NCBI GenBank assembly: GCA_902795635.1
Contig: CADBMC010000026.1
Location: 1-33,919, forward strand
Direction: 5' to 3'
DNA from: an uncultured Coriobacteriaceae bacterium
GTDB taxonomy: Bacteria; Actinomycetota; Coriobacteriia; Coriobacteriales; Atopobiaceae
DNA: 33,919 nt
Shown: in pieces, positions 8,461 through 17,364 of the stretch
Layout: each line of letters begins with the position of its first letter
How positions within the stretch are numbered: position 1 is the first letter of the stretch
Translations under genes and position numbers: made by a program
The notes under the pieces: generated by a model
Seen by the model: only the letters and a program-made list of their open reading frames with translations
Database searches by the model: none
What the model was told of the DNA's origin: nothing

Positions 8461-8691
8461 ATGGGAGACGAGAAGGAAGCAAAGCGCACGGCGCACGTCG
8501 AGGCCGATGGCGAACGCGCATCCCAGCGCCAGCCGCCGCGGCATGCCCAGCGCCAGCCGGCACGGCAGCAGGTTCCCGACGCCGAGCGGGCGTTCGTGCG
8601 CGCGGAGAACGAGGACGACGACGGCTACGATCCCTACTCGGACCGTCCGGCCAAGGCGGAGCCGCTCTTCGAGCGCGACCCGTGGGACTAG
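8461..8691 (+). CDS. Small hydrophilic protein, 76 aa, unknown function
   Basis: Starts at ATG 8461 behind GGAGG (8448-8452, 8 bases), 19 bases after the zinc-ribbon gene, so it is likely co-transcribed. The protein has no membrane segment or cysteine. Its middle is rich in Gln, Arg and Pro (RQPP, RQPAR, RQQVP), and its end is acidic with aromatic residues (DDDGYDPYSD, then FERDPWD). It looks disordered. I recognise no family. Strong ribosome site, tight spacing and a TAG stop like its neighbours argue that it is real. It ends 18 bases before the end of the convergent tail-anchored gene, which has a similarly acidic, disordered N-terminal region; a link between the two is only suggested by proximity. 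Confidence 0.7.
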   Translation: MGDEKEAKRTAHVEADGERASQRQPPRHAQRQPARQQVPDAERAFVRAENEDDDGYDPYSDRPAKAEPLFERDPWD

Positions 8692-8709
8692 GCGCCTGCG
8701 GACGAGGAG

Positions 8710-9249
8710 CTAGAAGATCATCCCGAACAGGCGCCAGATGAGATAGGCCGCGAGTCCGAGGATCGCGACGACCACGACGAGCGAGATGACGGACCTGATG
8801 CGCCGCGAGCGCTCCTTGCCGGTGAATATGTCGCGCCTGCCCTTGGGAACCTCGAGGTACTGGCCGTACTTCAGGTCCTGCTTGGCCTTCGAGAGGCTCT
8901 GCTGGGTGCGGCGGTAGTCGATGCTCGCGATCGGGTTGAACGACGCGTTGGCGTAGGACGAGTCGTGGGTGTAGCTCGTCTGGGCCTCGGCGTCGTCCTC
9001 GGCGAGGTCGTTCACCGGAGGCATGGTGTGCCGCGGGGCGGACGGCCGCTGATAGGGCGCCTGCGTCCGGCCGCGCGGGGTGGGACGAGGCGGCACGTCC
9101 CGCACGTAGGAGGCGTCGAAGGAGTCCTCGTCCTTCAGGGCGTCGTCCGTGTCGGGGGCGTCCTCGTCGTAGGGGGAAGCGGGGACCTCGTCATCCCCAT
9201 GAGCCATGTGGGCGCCCATGTGGGAGCTCGTGTCCGTGTCTCCTGCCAT
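8710..9249 (-). CDS. Disordered protein with C-terminal membrane anchor, unknown function
   Basis: 179 aa. The first 50 residues are acidic and include His and Met pairs; 51-80 are rich in Pro and Arg; 81-110 are polar. A basic segment follows (about 112-152, with YGQYLEVPKGRRD and RSRRIRS), then a single hydrophobic helix at 153-178 that ends the protein. Positive charges just before the helix and no signal peptide fit a tail anchor with the N-terminal part in the cytoplasm. Start: ATG 9249 has AGGAGG 6 bases upstream; a TTG at 9255 is possible but less likely. No family recognised. It converges on the zinc-ribbon operon, leaving an 18-base gap with no visible terminator. Scaffold or cell-envelope roles are possible but unsupported. 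Confidence 0.7.
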   Translation of the reverse strand: MAGDTDTSSHMGAHMAHGDDEVPASPYDEDAPDTDDALKDEDSFDASYVRDVPPRPTPRGRTQAPYQRPSAPRHTMPPVNDLAEDDAEAQTSYTHDSSYANASFNPIASIDYRRTQQSLSKAKQDLKYGQYLEVPKGRRDIFTGKERSRRIRSVISLVVVVAILGLAAYLIWRLFGMIF

Positions 9250-9304
9250 GACCAACCTCCTGATATGGTCCTCGGCCCTGCCGGGGCCAATCTTTCCCAG
9301 CTAA

Positions 9305-9310
9305 AGGATA
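9305..9310 (-). promoter_or_regulatory. Candidate -10 element of the tail-anchored protein gene
   Basis: Minus-strand TATCCT about 55 bases before ATG 9249. No clear -35. Confidence 0.3.
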
Positions 9311-9369
9311 GACCATCGCCCTCATGCCCGCCTAATGCCGGCCCGGGGCTGCGGCACGCCGTCACCTGG

Positions 9370-9429
9370 AAGCATCTAATACATTGATGCTTAGATTTAC
9401 TAAGCGAAAAAGACTGAGAATATTTCAGT
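9370..9429 (+). promoter_or_regulatory. AT-rich hsp20 control region with three dyads
   Basis: Dyad 1: AAGCATC (9370-9376), 9 bases, GATGCTT (9386-9392); the spacer holds a possible -10, TACATT (9380-9385). Dyad 2: GCTTAG (9389-9394), 5 bases, CTAAGC (9400-9405), sharing bases with dyad 1. Dyad 3: ACTGA (9413-9417), 7 bases, TCAGT (9425-9429). Arm length and the 9-base spacer of dyad 1 resemble the heat-shock CIRCE element, but the arm sequence does not match it, nor does it match the HspR box. A repressor site over the promoter is likely; which repressor is unknown. Confidence 0.5.
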
Positions 9430-9480
9430 TGTCGGAATAAAGCTGACGCCGACGGGAACATCTACTAGCGGACAACAAGA

Positions 9481-9500
9481 GGCGCCGCACGGCGCCGCAC
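9481..9500 (+). repeat. Tandem 10-bp repeat in the hsp20 leader
   Basis: Two exact copies of GGCGCCGCAC stand head to tail just before the hsp20 ribosome site. GGCGCC is itself palindromic, so the two copies can pair in the RNA close to the site of ribosome binding. Function unknown. Confidence 0.6.
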
Positions 9501-9520
9501 ATGGTAAGGAGTGGTGCGTT

Positions 9521-9934
9521 ATGGCAAGCATTCTTCCGTATGGGTTCGGCAGGAACCTCACCCGTTGGCCCTTCGACGACTTCTTCGAGCCGCTTTCCAC
9601 GGTAGCCGAGTCCGATGCGTTCGCGATGGACGTCGAGGATGCGGGCGACTCCTATGTGGTCACCGCCGAGCTTCCGGGCGTGACGCGCGACCAGATCGAC
9701 GTCGAGCTGAACGAGGGCAGGCTGTCGATCGCGGTCGACAAGAAGGAGTCCCAGGAGACGAAGGACAAGAACTACCTGCACAAGGAGACCGGCGAGTGGA
9801 AGGCCACGCGTGGCGTCTACCTGAAGGACGCGGCCACGAGCGGGCTGTCGGCCAAGCTGGACGGCGGCGTGCTCACGGTGAACGTCCCGAAGCAGCAGGA
9901 GAAGGCCAACGTCACGAAGGTCGTCATCGACTAG
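9521..9934 (+). CDS. Small heat-shock protein Hsp20 (alpha-crystallin family)
   Basis: A 137-aa ATP-independent holdase that binds unfolding proteins and keeps them refoldable by DnaK and ClpB. A short N-terminal arm with aromatic and basic residues (1-30) precedes the alpha-crystallin domain (about 33-125). This includes the AELPGV turn (49-54) and the family signature GVLTVNVPK (116-124). The C-terminal tail is short and ends VTKVVID; the V-V-I stretch may stand in for the usual I-x-I motif. Length is normal for the family. ATG 9521 follows TAAGGAG (9505-9511). The gene is alone on its transcript, with an unusually AT-rich upstream region holding dyads and a strong hairpin after it, fitting a separately induced stress gene. 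Confidence 0.93.
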   Translation: MASILPYGFGRNLTRWPFDDFFEPLSTVAESDAFAMDVEDAGDSYVVTAELPGVTRDQIDVELNEGRLSIAVDKKESQETKDKNYLHKETGEWKATRGVYLKDAATSGLSAKLDGGVLTVNVPKQQEKANVTKVVID

Positions 9935-9984
9935 CTTCCGGGTCTTCGGGCAGCATCATGAGAGGCATCCCGTGAGGGGTGCGC

Positions 9985-10020
9985 AAGGGCGGGGAGTCGC
10001 GCAGGCGGCGCCCCGCCCTT
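9985..10020 (+). terminator. Terminator after hsp20
   Basis: A 10-bp perfect inverted repeat, AAGGGCGGGG (9985-9994) with CCCCGCCCTT (10011-10020), about 50 bases after the hsp20 stop. The T-run is short (TT then CTC). Confidence 0.6.
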
Positions 10021-10094
10021 CTCATGCCAAAGGCCCGCCCCGTGACCGCGCGTCGGTCGTTCTGGCACGCCGCATGGCAGCGTTCGGCGCCCAA

Positions 10095-10125
10095 GCGCCC
10101 GTGTCTACCAGACGCTCACGGGCGC
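10095..10125 (-). terminator. Hairpin spanning the stop codon of the MBL-fold gene
   Basis: A 9-bp perfect inverted repeat, GCGCCCGTG (10095-10103) with CACGGGCGC (10117-10125), whose 13-base loop contains the stop codon (10105-10107). No T-tract follows on the minus strand. It may be a terminator or an RNA 3'-end block. Confidence 0.45.
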
Positions 10126-10911
10126 GTCCTGCGCGGCGGCCATGATCGTGAGATGCCCGTCGGGCGTGCGGGCCTCCGTGAACGTCGAGTTCGTCGGCTC
10201 TGCTCCCACGGCGGCGGCCAGCGCGCGCACGCAGACGCTCGGGCGGTTGTTCTTCTGCGAGAGGTGCATGGCAACGACGACCTCGGTGTCCTCGGTGACG
10301 AGGCCGGGAAGGGCCTCGGCGGCCTGGGCGTTGGAGAGATGTCCGGTCTCGCTCGCGACGCGCCGCTTGAGGTAGGCGGGATAGGGGCCCGTGGCGAGCA
10401 TCCGCTCGTCGTGGTTGGACTCGAGTGCGATGATGCGGGCGCCGCGCAGGAGCTCCCGGGCGGGCCTCGTCACGATGCCGGTGTCGGTGCAGATGGCTAT
10501 GGCGTCGCCGTCGCACTCGAAGCGAGCGCCGATGGGGTCGGCCACGTCGTGCGAGGTGGGGAAGGTGCGCACGAGCATCCCGGCCACCTCCACCTCGTCC
10601 CCGGGCGAGACGAGCTCGAAGTCGTGCTCGGAGAGGTAGGAGCGGGCGCCCACGGTGCCCGCGGTGGCTATGAGGCGCCCGTCGAAGTGGTTGCAGAACA
10701 CGGACACCCCCGCCACGTGGTCCGAGTGCTCGTGGGTGAGGAGCAGGGCGGCCACAGAGCCCATATCGAGGCCGAGCTCGCCGGCGCGCTGCATGAGCGA
10801 GCGGCGCGATATGCCGCAGTCCACGAGCACCGAGCCCTCGGGGCCCTCCACGACGCAGGCGTTGCCCTTCGAGCCGCTCGCGAGCACATGCAGATGGAGC
10901 CTGGGGACCAT
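10105..10911 (-). CDS. MBL-fold metallo-hydrolase, YycJ/WalJ-like
   Basis: 268-aa metallo-beta-lactamase-fold hydrolase. The N-terminal SGSKGN (12-17) and the metal motif HEHSDH (60-65, the HxHxDH signature) are clear; a further likely ligand region is FPTSHDV near residue 133, and there is a late His in AMHLSQKN. The overall pattern matches the YycJ/WalJ subfamily, which in Bacillus and relatives sits with the WalRK two-component system and has been linked to DNA or cell-wall processes. No walRK is present here, so the partner is unknown. Start: an in-frame ATG at 11010 adds 33 residues, but ATG 10911 has GGAGGAGG just upstream and begins right at the fold. It is transcribed away from tilS, with a shared palindromic CCTAAACTAGG between the two starts. 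Confidence 0.85.
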   Translation of the reverse strand: MVPRLHLHVLASGSKGNACVVEGPEGSVLVDCGISRRSLMQRAGELGLDMGSVAALLLTHEHSDHVAGVSVFCNHFDGRLIATAGTVGARSYLSEHDFELVSPGDEVEVAGMLVRTFPTSHDVADPIGARFECDGDAIAICTDTGIVTRPARELLRGARIIALESNHDERMLATGPYPAYLKRRVASETGHLSNAQAAEALPGLVTEDTEVVVAMHLSQKNNRPSVCVRALAAAVGAEPTNSTFTEARTPDGHLTIMAAAQDAPVSVW

Positions 10912-10951
10912 GGGACCTCCTCCCGGCGGCGTCCTCATGGCGCACGCCTGC

Positions 10952-10962
10952 CCTAAACTAGG
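10952..10962. promoter_or_regulatory. Palindromic element between divergent MBL and tilS genes
   Basis: CCTA-AAC-TAGG reads as TAAACT on the plus strand and TAGTTT on the minus strand. Both match the TAnnnT form of the other candidate -10 sites in this window, and each is 40-60 bases from its start codon. It could serve both genes, or be a regulator site. No -35 recognised. Confidence 0.3.
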
Positions 10963-11012
10963 ACAGACGCGGCCCCGACGCCAGACGCAAGGAGATATGG
11001 CCTGCGCCAAGC

Positions 11013-12578
11013 ATGGGCGAACAGGATGGCCCCGCCGCCTCGGACGGAAGGATGGTGCACACGATGCCGAGCGTTTCCAGTCGATATGCGTCCGAAGCCC
11101 CCGGGTTCGAGCGGCCCTCCTCGCTACAAGGGCAGGACCTGCTCGCCCCCGTCGTCCTCATGGTGTCCGGCGGCGCGGACTCCACGGCCATGCTGCTGCT
11201 GGCGGCCACCTCGCAGCTCGACATCCAAGACGGCCGCGGCGAGGCCCGCATCGCCCGCGAGCGCCTGCACGTGCTTCACGTGAACCATCAGCTCCGGGGC
11301 ATCGACGCGGAGGAGGACGAGGAGTTCGTCCGAGCGATGGCCGAGCGCTTCGGGATCCCCTGCACCATCGAGCGCGTGGACGTGGCCGAGCTCGCGCGTG
11401 AGCGCTTCGGGGGCAACGTGGAGAACGCCGGCCGCGAGGTGCGCTATGCCGCGGCCGCCCGGCTCGCCAACGAGCTCTCCGAGGAGGCGGGCACGCCGCG
11501 CTCGGCCGCCCGCATCCTCACCGCCCACACAGCCAACGACAGCGCGGAGACCTTCCTCATGAACGCGATCCGCGGCTCCGGGGCGGCGGGCCTCTCGGCC
11601 ATACCGAGGCGCCGCAACCGCGTGGTGCGGCCCCTGCTCGGGCGCACGCACGAGGAGCTCTGCCAGCTCCTGCGTATGAATGGCATCGTGTGGCGCGAGG
11701 ACGAGACGAACGCCGACACCCGCTACCTGCGCGCCTTCGTGCGCCACGAGATCATCCCCTTGGCCGAGAGCCGCAACCCGCGCGTCGTCTCCGGCATCGC
11801 CACCGGCTGCGAGATCCTCGCCGAGGAGGACTCGTTCATGACCCAGCTCTCCATGCGCGCGCTCCGCAGCCTCGAGCGCAGGCGCACCAAGGGCTCGGTC
11901 TCGCTCGACGCCGCCCGGCTCGCGGCAACCGAGGTGGCCATCGCGCGGCGCGTCGTGAGGCAGGCCATCCTCTCGCTCGACCCCAACTGCCGGCTCGAGG
12001 CGCGCCATGTGACGGGCGTGCTCAGGCTCGTCGCCGCGGGCGAGGGCTCCATGACGGTCCCCTTGGGCATCGACGTGCGCGTTGAGTACGGGCTCGTCTT
12101 CTTCCGCACGCGCGAGGCGGCGACGGAGGCCCCCTCCGGCTGGATCGAGGTGCCGGGAGAGATGGCCGTCGCGGACGGGCGGATGCTCGTGGCCGACCTC
12201 GTCGCGGTCCCGCATGGGGAGGACCCCGTGGCGCTTGCCCGCGAGATATCCGAGAGGGCGGGGCGCGACGGCTGCGCCCTGGACGCCGAGGCGGCGGGTA
12301 TAGCCGCGCCGAGCACGGGCAGGCTCTACGTGGACGCGCCGCAGGCAGGCGAGATAATCTGCCCCCTCGGCATGCACGGGCAGTCGAAGAAGCTCTCCGA
12401 CCTGCTGAACGAGGCCAAGATCCCGGCCGCCGAGCGCTCGCAGGTGAGCGTGGTGCGCCTCTCGCCCACGGGGCCCGTCGCATGGGTGGCAGGCGTCCGC
12501 GCCGACGAGCGCCTCAAGGCCGGCCCTGCCACGACAATGCTCCTCGAATTGATTATTCGCCCCACAACCTCGCGATGA
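11013..12578 (+). CDS. tilS: tRNA(Ile)-lysidine synthetase
   Basis: Uses ATP and lysine to turn the wobble cytidine of the CAU-anticodon isoleucine tRNA into lysidine, so that it reads AUA; essential in nearly all bacteria. PP-loop SGGADS (52-57), LHVNHQLRG (88-96), an AHTANDSAET segment (171-180) where most homologues have HHxDDQxET, and RGSGAAGLSAIP (187-198). The C-terminal TilS domain contains the KKLSDLLNEAKIP block near residue 455. At 521 aa it is longer than average. The start is uncertain: ATG 11013 has no good ribosome site at normal spacing, and ATGs at 11052 and 11064 lie just after GGAAGG. Starting at 11064 would remove 17 residues before the PP-loop without harm. hpt and ftsH follow on the same strand, the widely conserved tilS-hpt-ftsH order. 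Stop is TGA, rare in this window. Confidence 0.93.
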   Translation: MGEQDGPAASDGRMVHTMPSVSSRYASEAPGFERPSSLQGQDLLAPVVLMVSGGADSTAMLLLAATSQLDIQDGRGEARIARERLHVLHVNHQLRGIDAEEDEEFVRAMAERFGIPCTIERVDVAELARERFGGNVENAGREVRYAAAARLANELSEEAGTPRSAARILTAHTANDSAETFLMNAIRGSGAAGLSAIPRRRNRVVRPLLGRTHEELCQLLRMNGIVWREDETNADTRYLRAFVRHEIIPLAESRNPRVVSGIATGCEILAEEDSFMTQLSMRALRSLERRRTKGSVSLDAARLAATEVAIARRVVRQAILSLDPNCRLEARHVTGVLRLVAAGEGSMTVPLGIDVRVEYGLVFFRTREAATEAPSGWIEVPGEMAVADGRMLVADLVAVPHGEDPVALAREISERAGRDGCALDAEAAGIAAPSTGRLYVDAPQAGEIICPLGMHGQSKKLSDLLNEAKIPAAERSQVSVVRLSPTGPVAWVAGVRADERLKAGPATTMLLELIIRPTTSR

Positions 12579-12622
12579 ACGTTCATCATGGGGGAAAGGC
12601 TCACGTGACGAGGGAGGTCGGG

Positions 12623-13180
12623 ATGGAGATCAGCGCCACCATGCACCCGGACATCAAGGAGGTCCTGCTCACGCAGGAGCAGATTCAGGACATCGTCCGA
12701 CAGGTGGGAGCGCGCATCACCGAGGACTACCGCGACAAGAACCCGCTGCTCGTATGCATCCTACGAGGCGCGTCGGTGTTCATGGCCGACCTCATCCGCG
12801 CCATCGACTGCCCGCTCACCGTGGACTTCATGGCCGCGTCGAGCTACGGCAACAGCACCAAGAGCTCGGGCATCCTGCGCATCGACAAGGACCTGCAGAC
12901 CCCCATCGACGGCCGGCACGTGATCATCGTCGAGGACATCCTGGACTCCGGCCTCACCCTCAGCTACCTGAAGAAGAACCTCGAGTCGCGCAATCCCGCG
13001 TCGGTGGAGATAGCGGCCTTCTCCGTGAAGGACGTCGCCGGCCGCACGCCGCGCCTCGAGCCCAAGTACGTGGGCACGCACGTGCCCGACGCGTTCGTCG
13101 TGGGCTATGGCCTGGACTACGCCGAGCGCTACCGCAACCTGCCCTACCTCGGCATCCTCAAGGAGGAGGTCTACGAATAG
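12623..13180 (+). CDS. hpt: Hypoxanthine phosphoribosyltransferase
   Basis: Salvages hypoxanthine and guanine to IMP and GMP with PRPP. 185 aa, a normal length. The PRPP-binding loop VIIVEDILDSGLTL (100-113) has the acidic pair E104-D105. Upstream, ILRGA (46-50) and the flexible-loop segment ASSYGNSTKSSG (72-83) are typical, as is the end GYGLDYAERYRNLPYLGIL. ATG 12623 has AGGGAGG 5 bases away. A GTG at 12605 (six residues longer, with a GGGGGAAAGG site) is a real alternative. It lies 44 bases after tilS and 79 bases before ftsH. In Bacillus, HprT and TilS act together on ftsH transcription; whether that applies here is unknown. Confidence 0.95.
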   Translation: MEISATMHPDIKEVLLTQEQIQDIVRQVGARITEDYRDKNPLLVCILRGASVFMADLIRAIDCPLTVDFMAASSYGNSTKSSGILRIDKDLQTPIDGRHVIIVEDILDSGLTLSYLKKNLESRNPASVEIAAFSVKDVAGRTPRLEPKYVGTHVPDAFVVGYGLDYAERYRNLPYLGILKEEVYE

Positions 13181-13215
13181 GCGTCGTGCCAGGGAAAGCG
13201 CCCGCCGTTTGCTGG

Positions 13216-13221
13216 TAGAGT
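13216..13221 (+). promoter_or_regulatory. Candidate internal -10 element before ftsH
   Basis: TAGAGT 38 bases before the ftsH GTG, in the only sizeable gap (79 bases) of the tilS-hpt-ftsH cluster. The same hexamer occurs before the Abi_2 gene. No -35 seen. Confidence 0.3.
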
Positions 13222-13259
13222 AGGAGCCCGCCCGAAACTTCGAAGCGAGGAGCGTCTGC

Positions 13260-15359
<2,100 letters not shown>

Positions 15360-15383
15360 CCAGGCCTGCTGAGTTCCCATTCG

Positions 15384-15409
15384 CCCCGGCCGTCCTACGA
15401 CGGTCGGGG
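15384..15409 (+). terminator. Rho-independent terminator after ftsH
   Basis: CCCCGGCCGTC (15384-15394), loop CTAC, GACGGTCGGGG (15399-15409): an 11-bp stem with one G-U pair, followed by ATTTGTATGGTTTT. It closes the tilS-hpt-ftsH cluster. Confidence 0.85.
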
Positions 15410-15436
15410 ATTTGTATGGTTTTGTCCTGTTCTATG

Positions 15437-15467
15437 GAGTATGATTTTTTCACTGAAAATATTACTC
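15437..15467 (+). promoter_or_regulatory. 31-bp interrupted palindrome over the cbiM promoter
   Basis: GAGTA (15437-15441), two bases, ATTTT (15444-15448), seven bases, AAAAT (15456-15460), two bases, TACTC (15463-15467). Ten of twelve bases in each arm pair exactly. A -10-like TATGAT (15440-15445) lies inside, and the cbiM ribosome site (GGGAGG, 15471-15476) follows at once. The place and the AT-rich core fit a repressor operator for a metal-uptake operon. The half-site GTATGA also occurs in some nickel-regulator (NikR) boxes, but the full NikR consensus is not met. Confidence 0.55.
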
Positions 15468-15482
15468 AGGGGGAGGACGAGC

Positions 15483-16487
15483 ATGCACATACCTGACAAC
15501 TACCTGTCGCCATCGACAGGCGCCGTCTTCGCGGTGGCCATGGTCCCTGTATGGGGGCACTGCATCAAGAAGGTCCGCGAGGACCTCGACCGCGACCACG
15601 TCGCATTCCTGGGCGTCGCGGCGGCGTTCAGCTTCCTGCTCATGATGTTCAACGTGCCCCTGCCCGGCGGCACGACGGGCCATGCCGTGGGCGGGACCCT
15701 CATCGCGCTTCTGCTCGGGCCGGAGGCGGCTTGCATAGCCGTCTCGGTGGCCCTCGCCATCCAGGCGCTCGTGTTCGGCGACGGCGGGATCCTGGCGTTC
15801 GGCGTCAACTGCTTCAACATGGCGTTCGTGCTGCCCTTCGTGGGCTTCGCGCTCTATAGGGCCATCGCGGGCAAGGCCCTGACCGCCGGGCGCCGGCGCG
15901 TCGCGATGGCCATAGGGTCGTGGGCTGGCATCAACGTGGCCGCCCTGTGCGCCGCCATCGAGTTCGGCATCCAGCCGCTGCTCTTCCACGACGCCGCCGG
16001 CCAGGCGCTGTACTGCCCGTACCCGCTCGCCGTCTCCATCCCGGCCATGTGCATCCCGCACATGCTCGTGGCGGGCGTGGTCGAGGCCGTCGCCACCGTG
16101 GCCATCTACGAGTTCGTGAGCAGGACCGCCCCCGAGTACATCGTCGCCACCCCGGAGGGCGACTCGGGCAAGGGCTCCTCGCTCGTGCCGGTGGCCGTGT
16201 TCGTGGGCGTGCTGGCCGTCCTCACGCCGCTCGGCCTCCTCGCCGAGGGAGATGCGTGGGGCGAGTGGGGGACCGAGGACGTCGCCTCGCTCGTGGGCTA
16301 CACCCCGGCGGGCATGGGCCAGGGCTTCTCGTGGGAGGCGCTCCTTCCCGACTACACGTTCGCGGGCCTGCCCGATGTGGCCGGCTACATCCTCTCGGCC
16401 GTGGTCGGCGTGGCTCTGCTCGTCATCGTGTTCAAGCTGCTGAGCGCTGCCGCGCGTCCTGCTGCGGCCACCGGCGCGAAGGCCTAG
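15483..16487 (+). CDS. cbiM: ECF nickel/cobalt transporter, CbiM substrate-binding component with fused CbiN/PDGLE-like end
   Basis: Membrane component that binds the metal ion in a group I ECF importer. 334 aa. It begins MHIPDNYLSPST; in NikM/CbiM proteins the free N-terminus and His2 help bind the metal, and H67 (TTGHAVGG) matches the other known ligand position. Residues 1-220 form the CbiM fold with 6-7 helices. Residues about 232-322 add two helices around a short outer loop ending LLPDYTFAGLPD, like the PDGLE/CbiN-type partner, so M and N parts are one protein. Start: a frame from 15441 would add 14 residues, but the family start at ATG 15483 has GGGAGG 6 bases upstream, and only that start exposes His2. 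cbiQ and cbiO follow. Nickel and cobalt cannot be told apart with confidence; no cobalamin genes are near. Confidence 0.9.
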   Translation: MHIPDNYLSPSTGAVFAVAMVPVWGHCIKKVREDLDRDHVAFLGVAAAFSFLLMMFNVPLPGGTTGHAVGGTLIALLLGPEAACIAVSVALAIQALVFGDGGILAFGVNCFNMAFVLPFVGFALYRAIAGKALTAGRRRVAMAIGSWAGINVAALCAAIEFGIQPLLFHDAAGQALYCPYPLAVSIPAMCIPHMLVAGVVEAVATVAIYEFVSRTAPEYIVATPEGDSGKGSSLVPVAVFVGVLAVLTPLGLLAEGDAWGEWGTEDVASLVGYTPAGMGQGFSWEALLPDYTFAGLPDVAGYILSAVVGVALLVIVFKLLSAAARPAAATGAKA

Positions 16488-16518
16488 GCCGTTGCCAGGG
16501 CAGGAAGAGGGAAGCGAA

Positions 16519-17364
16519 ATGCGCGGGGTCGCATCCGGTGCGGCCCCGCTTCCTGCCTGGCTCGCGGAGCCCGAGCCTGCCTACGAGCCGCCGCGCGACC
16601 GCGACGGGTTCCTGCGGCGCAACGCGCTCTCGCTGGCAAGCATGCTCACCGTGTTCCGCACGCCGGCGTGCCCCGAGGGCCCCATCGACCGCATGCTCGC
16701 GCGGGTGAGCCCGGTGCTTCGCCTCATGGGGACCATCGTGTGCGTGGGCTGCGTCTCGGCTGCGCGCAACATGGCCTTCGTGTGGGTGGCGCTCGCCGCC
16801 ACGCTGGTCGTGCTCGCCTCGAGGCCGGCGCGACGCATCCTCTCGGTGGCAAGGCCCGCGCTCGTGGTGGCCCTGCTCGCAGCCCTCGTCAACGTCCCGG
16901 CCGTCTTCCTGGGTTCGCCATCGGCACCCGTGCGCGTGCTCATGAAGTCGTTCGTCACGGTCACGATCGTGCTCGGCCTCTCCAACACCGTCCAGACGGA
17001 GCGGCTCTTCGGCGCGCTCGCCTCCCTGCACGTGCCCTCGCACGTGGTGCTCGTCTGCGACCTCGCCATTCGCGACCTCGCGCTCGTGGGGCAGGTGGCC
17101 ACGAGCCTCAACGAGGCCCTCGCATGCCGCAGCATCGGACATGCCGCCGACAAGTCGCTGGGCACGGCGGGCGTCCTCGGCATGACGTTCGTGAAGGCGA
17201 GCGAGCTCGCGCGCCGGCAGTCGGACGCGATGGCGTGCCGCGGGTTCGACGGCACGTTCTCCGTGGAGCGGGAGCGCGTCATCACCCCGGCGGGCATCGC
17301 CTACCTCGTCGCGCTCGCCTGCGCCGTCATCTGCTTCGTGTATTTGGAAGGGGCGGTCGCATGA
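16519..17364 (+). CDS. cbiQ: ECF nickel/cobalt transporter T component
   Basis: Transmembrane coupling protein that links the metal-binding component to the ATPase. 281 aa with about five hydrophobic helices between residues 70 and 275. The two coupling-helix motifs of EcfT proteins are visible as ACRS (202-205) and ACRG (239-242); the second is the canonical A-x-R-G form and the first has Ser in place of Gly. An N-terminal cytoplasmic extension of about 45 residues rich in Pro, Glu and Arg precedes the first helix. Start: ATG 16519 has GAGG about 8 bases upstream; a TTG at 16492 is possible but has no ribosome site. The stop overlaps the cbiO start (ATGA), indicating coupled translation. Confidence 0.88.
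   Translation: MRGVASGAAPLPAWLAEPEPAYEPPRDRDGFLRRNALSLASMLTVFRTPACPEGPIDRMLARVSPVLRLMGTIVCVGCVSAARNMAFVWVALAATLVVLASRPARRILSVARPALVVALLAALVNVPAVFLGSPSAPVRVLMKSFVTVTIVLGLSNTVQTERLFGALASLHVPSHVVLVCDLAIRDLALVGQVATSLNEALACRSIGHAADKSLGTAGVLGMTFVKASELARRQSDAMACRGFDGTFSVERERVITPAGIAYLVALACAVICFVYLEGAVA

Noticed and set aside
9370-9392. CIRCE element before hsp20
   Set aside because: Spacer length matches but the arm AAGCATC is not the CIRCE arm TTAGCACTC; the HspR box is also absent.
9481-9500. CRISPR or attachment-site remnant
   Set aside because: Only two adjacent 10-base copies, no spacers, no cas genes and no integrase nearby.
12482-12622. 47-residue N-terminal extension of Hpt
   Set aside because: It overlaps the tilS 3' end, and good ribosome sites exist only for GTG 12605 and ATG 12623.
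15410-15482. Cobalamin riboswitch before cbiM
   Set aside because: Only 73 bases separate the ftsH terminator from cbiM, and they are AT-rich; a B12 riboswitch needs about 200 bases and a B12 box.
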